Assembly (NCBI GenBank): GCA_945874225.1
Contig: CAMCFT010000001.1
Coordinates: 62,001-126,000 of the forward strand
DNA length: 64,000 nt
Direction: 5' to 3'
Source: Flavobacterium psychrophilum
GTDB lineage: Bacteria; Bacteroidota; Bacteroidia; Flavobacteriales; Flavobacteriaceae
The translations under genes were made by a program, and so were the position numbers. The notes under the pieces are model-generated. The model did not search any database, was not told where the DNA came from, and worked only from the letters and a program-made list of their open reading frames with translations. Within the stretch, counting starts at the first letter, position 1, and each line of letters starts with the position of its first letter. This document shows, one piece after another, positions 60,909 to 64,000 of this stretch.

Positions 60909-61688
60909 TTATTTTATTTTTACTTTAAACGGGTATTTTAATCCTTTGAAAGCCTCTAAATCTGCTTTAATTGAACCCACAAGAAGATTCGCTTTTATTC
61001 GCATAGGCAATTTATTGTCATCATCCGATATCCAAACGGTTAAACTTTCTTCTTCTTTGAAAATGCGTCCAGTTTGAACAAATGGCCGAAAAATCATTGT
61101 TGAAATAACCCCAAATTTAGTTGTAATATCTTCACGTCCTATAAACTTTAACCTAAATTTAGTGATTGCATCATCCAAAAACATATCAATAGCCATGAAT
61201 TCTCCTGGTTTCATTTTGTCAATATTTTGATAATTTCGCAAATAATAAAAAGATGACAAAATGTCCTGAGTGTTTTTGGGAATTGCAACAGTTTTTTCTG
61301 TAGCGTGTTTGTAATCTTTTACGAGGATATTGTTTTCTGAATGATTAAAAAATCCTTCTTGGTTTTTTGTGTAGCCTCCTTCATTAATTTTTCTGACAAA
61401 CTGATATGGATTCCCCGTTTCCTTATCTATATAGCTTTCATATAAGTCATTTACATTAAAAAAAAGTTTGGACACTCCAGTGGTGTACCCTCTGCCAATT
61501 ACATGAAAAACATTTTTGTTACTTAAGGTGGCATCTCTAACTTCCATAGTGGCATAACCCGCATTTACAAACTCATAATGTATTCGAAATTTAAACCATT
61601 CGCCAGAGGCGAAAGCATCCTCTTTTTGAGATTTAAAGCCTACCGCAGTACTAAATAGTATTAATAAAATTATTTTTTTCATTTTCAT
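60909..61688 (-). CDS. DUF3108 domain protein
   Basis: A 259-residue exported protein of unknown function. Residues 1-20 are a signal peptide (MKMKKIILLILFSTAVGFKS). The DUF3108 core begins with GEWFKFRIHYEFVNAGYATMEV and ends with PMRIKANLLVGSIKADLEAF. It is beta-rich, probably periplasmic and lipocalin-like. The M23 peptidase gene downstream suggests an envelope role. Two Met codons at the start are both possible. Confidence 0.82.
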   Translation of the reverse strand: MKMKKIILLILFSTAVGFKSQKEDAFASGEWFKFRIHYEFVNAGYATMEVRDATLSNKNVFHVIGRGYTTGVSKLFFNVNDLYESYIDKETGNPYQFVRKINEGGYTKNQEGFFNHSENNILVKDYKHATEKTVAIPKNTQDILSSFYYLRNYQNIDKMKPGEFMAIDMFLDDAITKFRLKFIGREDITTKFGVISTMIFRPFVQTGRIFKEEESLTVWISDDDNKLPMRIKANLLVGSIKADLEAFKGLKYPFKVKIK

Positions 61689-61741
61689 ATTGGACTATTT
61701 ATTGACTGCAAAAGCAAATTTTGTTCCAAATGTATTAAAAC

Positions 61742-61769
61742 AAAAAAACTCAGTCAAATAATGACTGAG
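61742..61769 (-). terminator. Terminator of the candidate small RNA
   Basis: CTCAGTCA and TGACTGAG with a five-base loop, followed by seven Ts on the minus strand. Confidence 0.75.
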
Positions 61770-61852
61770 AATTCATGCTATTAACTAACCAAAAAATATA
61801 AATTATGAAAATTTATATGAAATTAGGAAGGAAACCACCCCGTCCCTTTTTG
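61742..61852 (-). ncRNA. Candidate small RNA of about 110 nt
   Basis: A TACCTTTG promoter box (61859-61866, minus strand) is followed by a transcript region with an unusual G-rich then C-rich start (GGGACGGGG, then CCTTCCT). The region has no long frame on this strand and ends at a perfect hairpin CTCAGTCA...TGACTGAG with seven Ts. The distance from the predicted start to the terminator is about 110 bases. It lies between the DUF3108 and patatin genes. I do not recognise a known family. Confidence 0.5.
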
Positions 61853-61858
61853 CGAGTG

Positions 61859-61866
61859 CAAAGGTA
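61859..61866 (-). promoter_or_regulatory. -7 box of the candidate small RNA
   Basis: Minus strand TACCTTTG, followed by CACTCGC. It is identical in its -7 box to the one before thiL. No good -33 TTG is seen. Confidence 0.5.
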
Positions 61867-62031
61867 TTTTATAAATCAAGAATGTTTTAGAAAAAATTAA
61901 AGTTTAACACATTGCTTGCTAAGACAAATACTGTTTGTGAGTTATTTTTTCACATTGTATAAAAAAAAACTACTTTTTCAACTTTCTTCGTAATTTCATT
62001 GTTTTACGTTAAAAGAATTTCAACTTTTTAA
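61867..62031. other. Gap between candidate small RNA promoter and the patatin gene
   Basis: AT-rich DNA without a clear gene or hairpin. It should hold the 3' end of the patatin-type transcript, but no terminator is seen. Confidence 0.35.
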
Positions 62032-64000
62032 TTAAAACCAAAATCCAATACTGAACCAAGTATATCCTTTATCGGTTTCTGGAGACCACGTATATTTAAT
62101 TTCCAAAGGTCCAATTACTGTTTCCATCCCATAGCCGAGTGCATATCCCGAATATTTTGGCAGTGAAATCCATTCAAGAGAATCAAAATAATTGTTTCCA
62201 ATATTTGCATAATTAGCGGTAAAATTAAGATGGTTTTTCTTAAAAATCTCATAGTCAATGATTACGGAAGATTTTAGATAACTATTGCCTGCAAGGCTCA
62301 AAAAATCATAGCCGTAAAAAGGTCTGAAATTATATATAGGAACAAAACCATAACCCCCCAAAACAAAATTAAAAAAAGGAACGCTTTCGTCACTAATAGA
62401 GAAACCAGCTTCCGTTTGAAATTTGAAGGTGGCTTTTTTTAAAATTTTGACTGCAAATCCTATATCTGCTTTAGCTATCGAAAAAGGATTGAATTTTCTG
62501 GTATAATCAGAAGATAATAAATAATTATAAATATCCCCTGTGAAATACCACCCTTTTGTTGGAAAATATTGATTATCGAAAGAGTCATATTTCATATAGG
62601 CAAAAACACTACCGTAAGTGCTTCTGTCAAGTATAGGGTTTGTAATAGCGAGTGTTTCGGATTTAATTTCTAGGTATTTATGTTCTAAACCTACTCCTAT
62701 TAAGAATTTTTGCGCAAAGATAGATTGAAAATAAAGCTGATTTGTTAAGTCTAGAAAATCAATATTTATATAGTTTACATCTTCTAAAGGATCAACAGAC
62801 AAATTACTAATTTGTTTGGTAACATTTTTATTAAATTGATTGAGTTGTGATTTAAACCCAACGCTCAAATTATATCCATTATCAATGTAATAATCTAAAT
62901 TGTACCTTATATTATCCCCAATAATCAGATCAAATGAGGCAACATCATTTTTATACAGCGTTTTTTTGTTCGTAATATTTGCCAAAACCGCACTTTTATA
63001 AAGTCCGTCATAATGCAATCCAAATTTTAAATAGGTTTTTACAGGGTTTTCAATCAAGTTAAGAACCAAGTCGTCTCCTAATTCATTAGGCTCTAAGGAA
63101 TATGTTACTGTTCCAAAATTACGAGTTGCATCAATATTATTGATTCCCTTTTCTAAATCTTTATATCGAATTTTTGCTCCAGATTTAAACTTTAATTTTC
63201 CTTGGATATAAGCTTTTGAATAATTAGTCAAATTATTACAACTAATGTTTACAATGTTTAAACTATCGGATTCGATTTTTAGTTTCGGTTTTTGATACAG
63301 ATTTGATTTATCCACTAATTTATCAATTTCTTCGTAAACAGAGAATGCAGCTTCTTCTCCTCTTAGAATAATTTCTTTCGCTCTTTCAAAGGATACAACC
63401 CCAAAGTCTTTGATGTCTGGTTTTATATAAACATCAGTATTTTTAGAATTTAACTTCATTTTTTCAATCGAATGAAGATTAGTGATTTGAAATAAAATCT
63501 TTGTAGCATCCTTAAGTTGCTCTCTGTCTCTTAGCCCGCTTTGCACATCAACCCCAATAATGATGTCGGCTCCAAGTTTCCGAATTTCTTCTATTGGATA
63601 ATTATTAGTAACACCACCGTCAACCAAAAGTTTTCCGTCAAGGATTACCGGTGAAAATACAGAAGGCAATGCTGAACTGGCAAATAAAGCTTGCGCCAAA
63701 ACGCCTTTGTCCAATACAACTTGCTCTCCTATTTCAATGTCTGTGGCAATACATAAAAAAGGAATTGGCAATTGGTTAAAATCTCTTATATGCCTTACGT
63801 GTAAAGTAAGTCGATTAAATAAATTGTAGTTAAACATCCCTTTCGAGAGTGATTGTGGAATTTCAATTTGGAATTTATTAAACGGGAGTACCAAAGCATA
63901 TAACTCATCATTCCTTTTTTCATAAAAACTTTTAGAAGAACGCGGAACATAATCAATTAATAAATTGTCAAAATTAGTTACTGTAACAATCGAATCAATT
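62032..64000 (-). CDS. Patatin-like phospholipase with POTRA and BamA-like barrel, 5' end missing
   Basis: The C-terminal 656 residues of a larger protein; the frame is open to the right edge, so the start and the GxSxG nucleophile lie outside. Visible are the patatin end with its catalytic DGG (SSALPSVFSPVILDGKLLVDGGVTNN in part), a POTRA-like segment (about window residues 240-320) and a surface-antigen barrel (about 330-656) ending in YTWFSIGFWF. It belongs to the class of outer-membrane patatins that pair a lipase with a translocation-type barrel. It may process or export lipids or itself. Confidence 0.88.
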   Translation of the reverse strand, partial: IDSIVTVTNFDNLLIDYVPRSSKSFYEKRNDELYALVLPFNKFQIEIPQSLSKGMFNYNLFNRLTLHVRHIRDFNQLPIPFLCIATDIEIGEQVVLDKGVLAQALFASSALPSVFSPVILDGKLLVDGGVTNNYPIEEIRKLGADIIIGVDVQSGLRDREQLKDATKILFQITNLHSIEKMKLNSKNTDVYIKPDIKDFGVVSFERAKEIILRGEEAAFSVYEEIDKLVDKSNLYQKPKLKIESDSLNIVNISCNNLTNYSKAYIQGKLKFKSGAKIRYKDLEKGINNIDATRNFGTVTYSLEPNELGDDLVLNLIENPVKTYLKFGLHYDGLYKSAVLANITNKKTLYKNDVASFDLIIGDNIRYNLDYYIDNGYNLSVGFKSQLNQFNKNVTKQISNLSVDPLEDVNYINIDFLDLTNQLYFQSIFAQKFLIGVGLEHKYLEIKSETLAITNPILDRSTYGSVFAYMKYDSFDNQYFPTKGWYFTGDIYNYLLSSDYTRKFNPFSIAKADIGFAVKILKKATFKFQTEAGFSISDESVPFFNFVLGGYGFVPIYNFRPFYGYDFLSLAGNSYLKSSVIIDYEIFKKNHLNFTANYANIGNNYFDSLEWISLPKYSGYALGYGMETVIGPLEIKYTWSPETDKGYTWFSIGFWF

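Noticed and set aside
61805..61900. 31-codon basic frame on the plus strand
   Set aside because: Not annotated as a gene because it lacks a promoter and lies opposite a better-supported small RNA candidate; kept as an alternative in the findings.

Overview
The window looks like a chromosome segment of a Flavobacterium-type member of the Bacteroidota. The DNA is AT-rich. Several genes are preceded by the Bacteroidota -7 box TAnnTTTG, in some cases with a TTG about 19 bases upstream. There are a type IX secretion sorting domain, a TonB-dependent receptor with a carboxypeptidase-like N-terminal domain, TPR-type sensor kinases, an OmpA protein with thrombospondin type 3 calcium repeats, an IPExxxVDY protein, and many short palindromic repeats between genes. 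I saw no rRNA, tRNA, CRISPR array or transposase gene. Product names rest on motifs read by eye, without database searches.

Layout: the 3' part of lepA, then thiL (1-2545). Next is a signalling block (2603-6813): a NarL-type response regulator, its TPR lipoprotein histidine kinase, a tiny secreted three-repeat peptide, and a LytTR regulator with a degenerate receiver. An arsenic operon arsR-acr3-arsC follows (7146-8970), then glyS, comF, an Ig-like lipoprotein and a nitrilase-family amidase. A C2/TCA block (14378-22798) holds sdhCAB, a RamB-like regulator, and divergent aceB-aceA for the glyoxylate shunt. Then come pepP, an alpha/beta hydrolase, a minimal ABC transporter (ATPase plus a 101-residue membrane protein) abutting an addB-like nuclease gene, ompA, kbl and an addA-like helicase-nuclease. 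Sod, a purF-family amidotransferase, a PfkB kinase and a di-heme cytochrome c peroxidase precede a 3.6 kb signalling/surface island. After that lies a block of rnhA, purN, acpP, fabF, rnc, an IPExxxVDY gene and pyk. The end of the window carries a Bax inhibitor-1 family gene, dinB, a CYTH phosphatase, rlpA, a small membrane protein, a TonB receptor, pgi, an M23 peptidase, a DUF3108 protein, a candidate small RNA and a patatin/BamA-like fusion that runs off the end.

The most striking observations are two. First, the addA-like gene carries an in-frame 477 bp insertion (32860-33336) that encodes a complete DUF559 (Vsr-like nuclease) domain and is bounded by imperfect GC-rich terminal inverted repeats; it behaves like a mobile element that lives inside a reading frame. 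Second, the last 36 codons of rnhA are present twice, at 40999-41109 and 44718-44828. They flank the island, and every nucleotide difference between the copies is silent, which suggests that the island and a donor rnhA 3' end came from a related genome.

The intergenic DNA holds several repeat families. These include two copies of a structured element with a variable stem, a cloverleaf-like nested palindrome, and a 24 bp repeat placed just before the start codons of both thiL and the CYTH gene.
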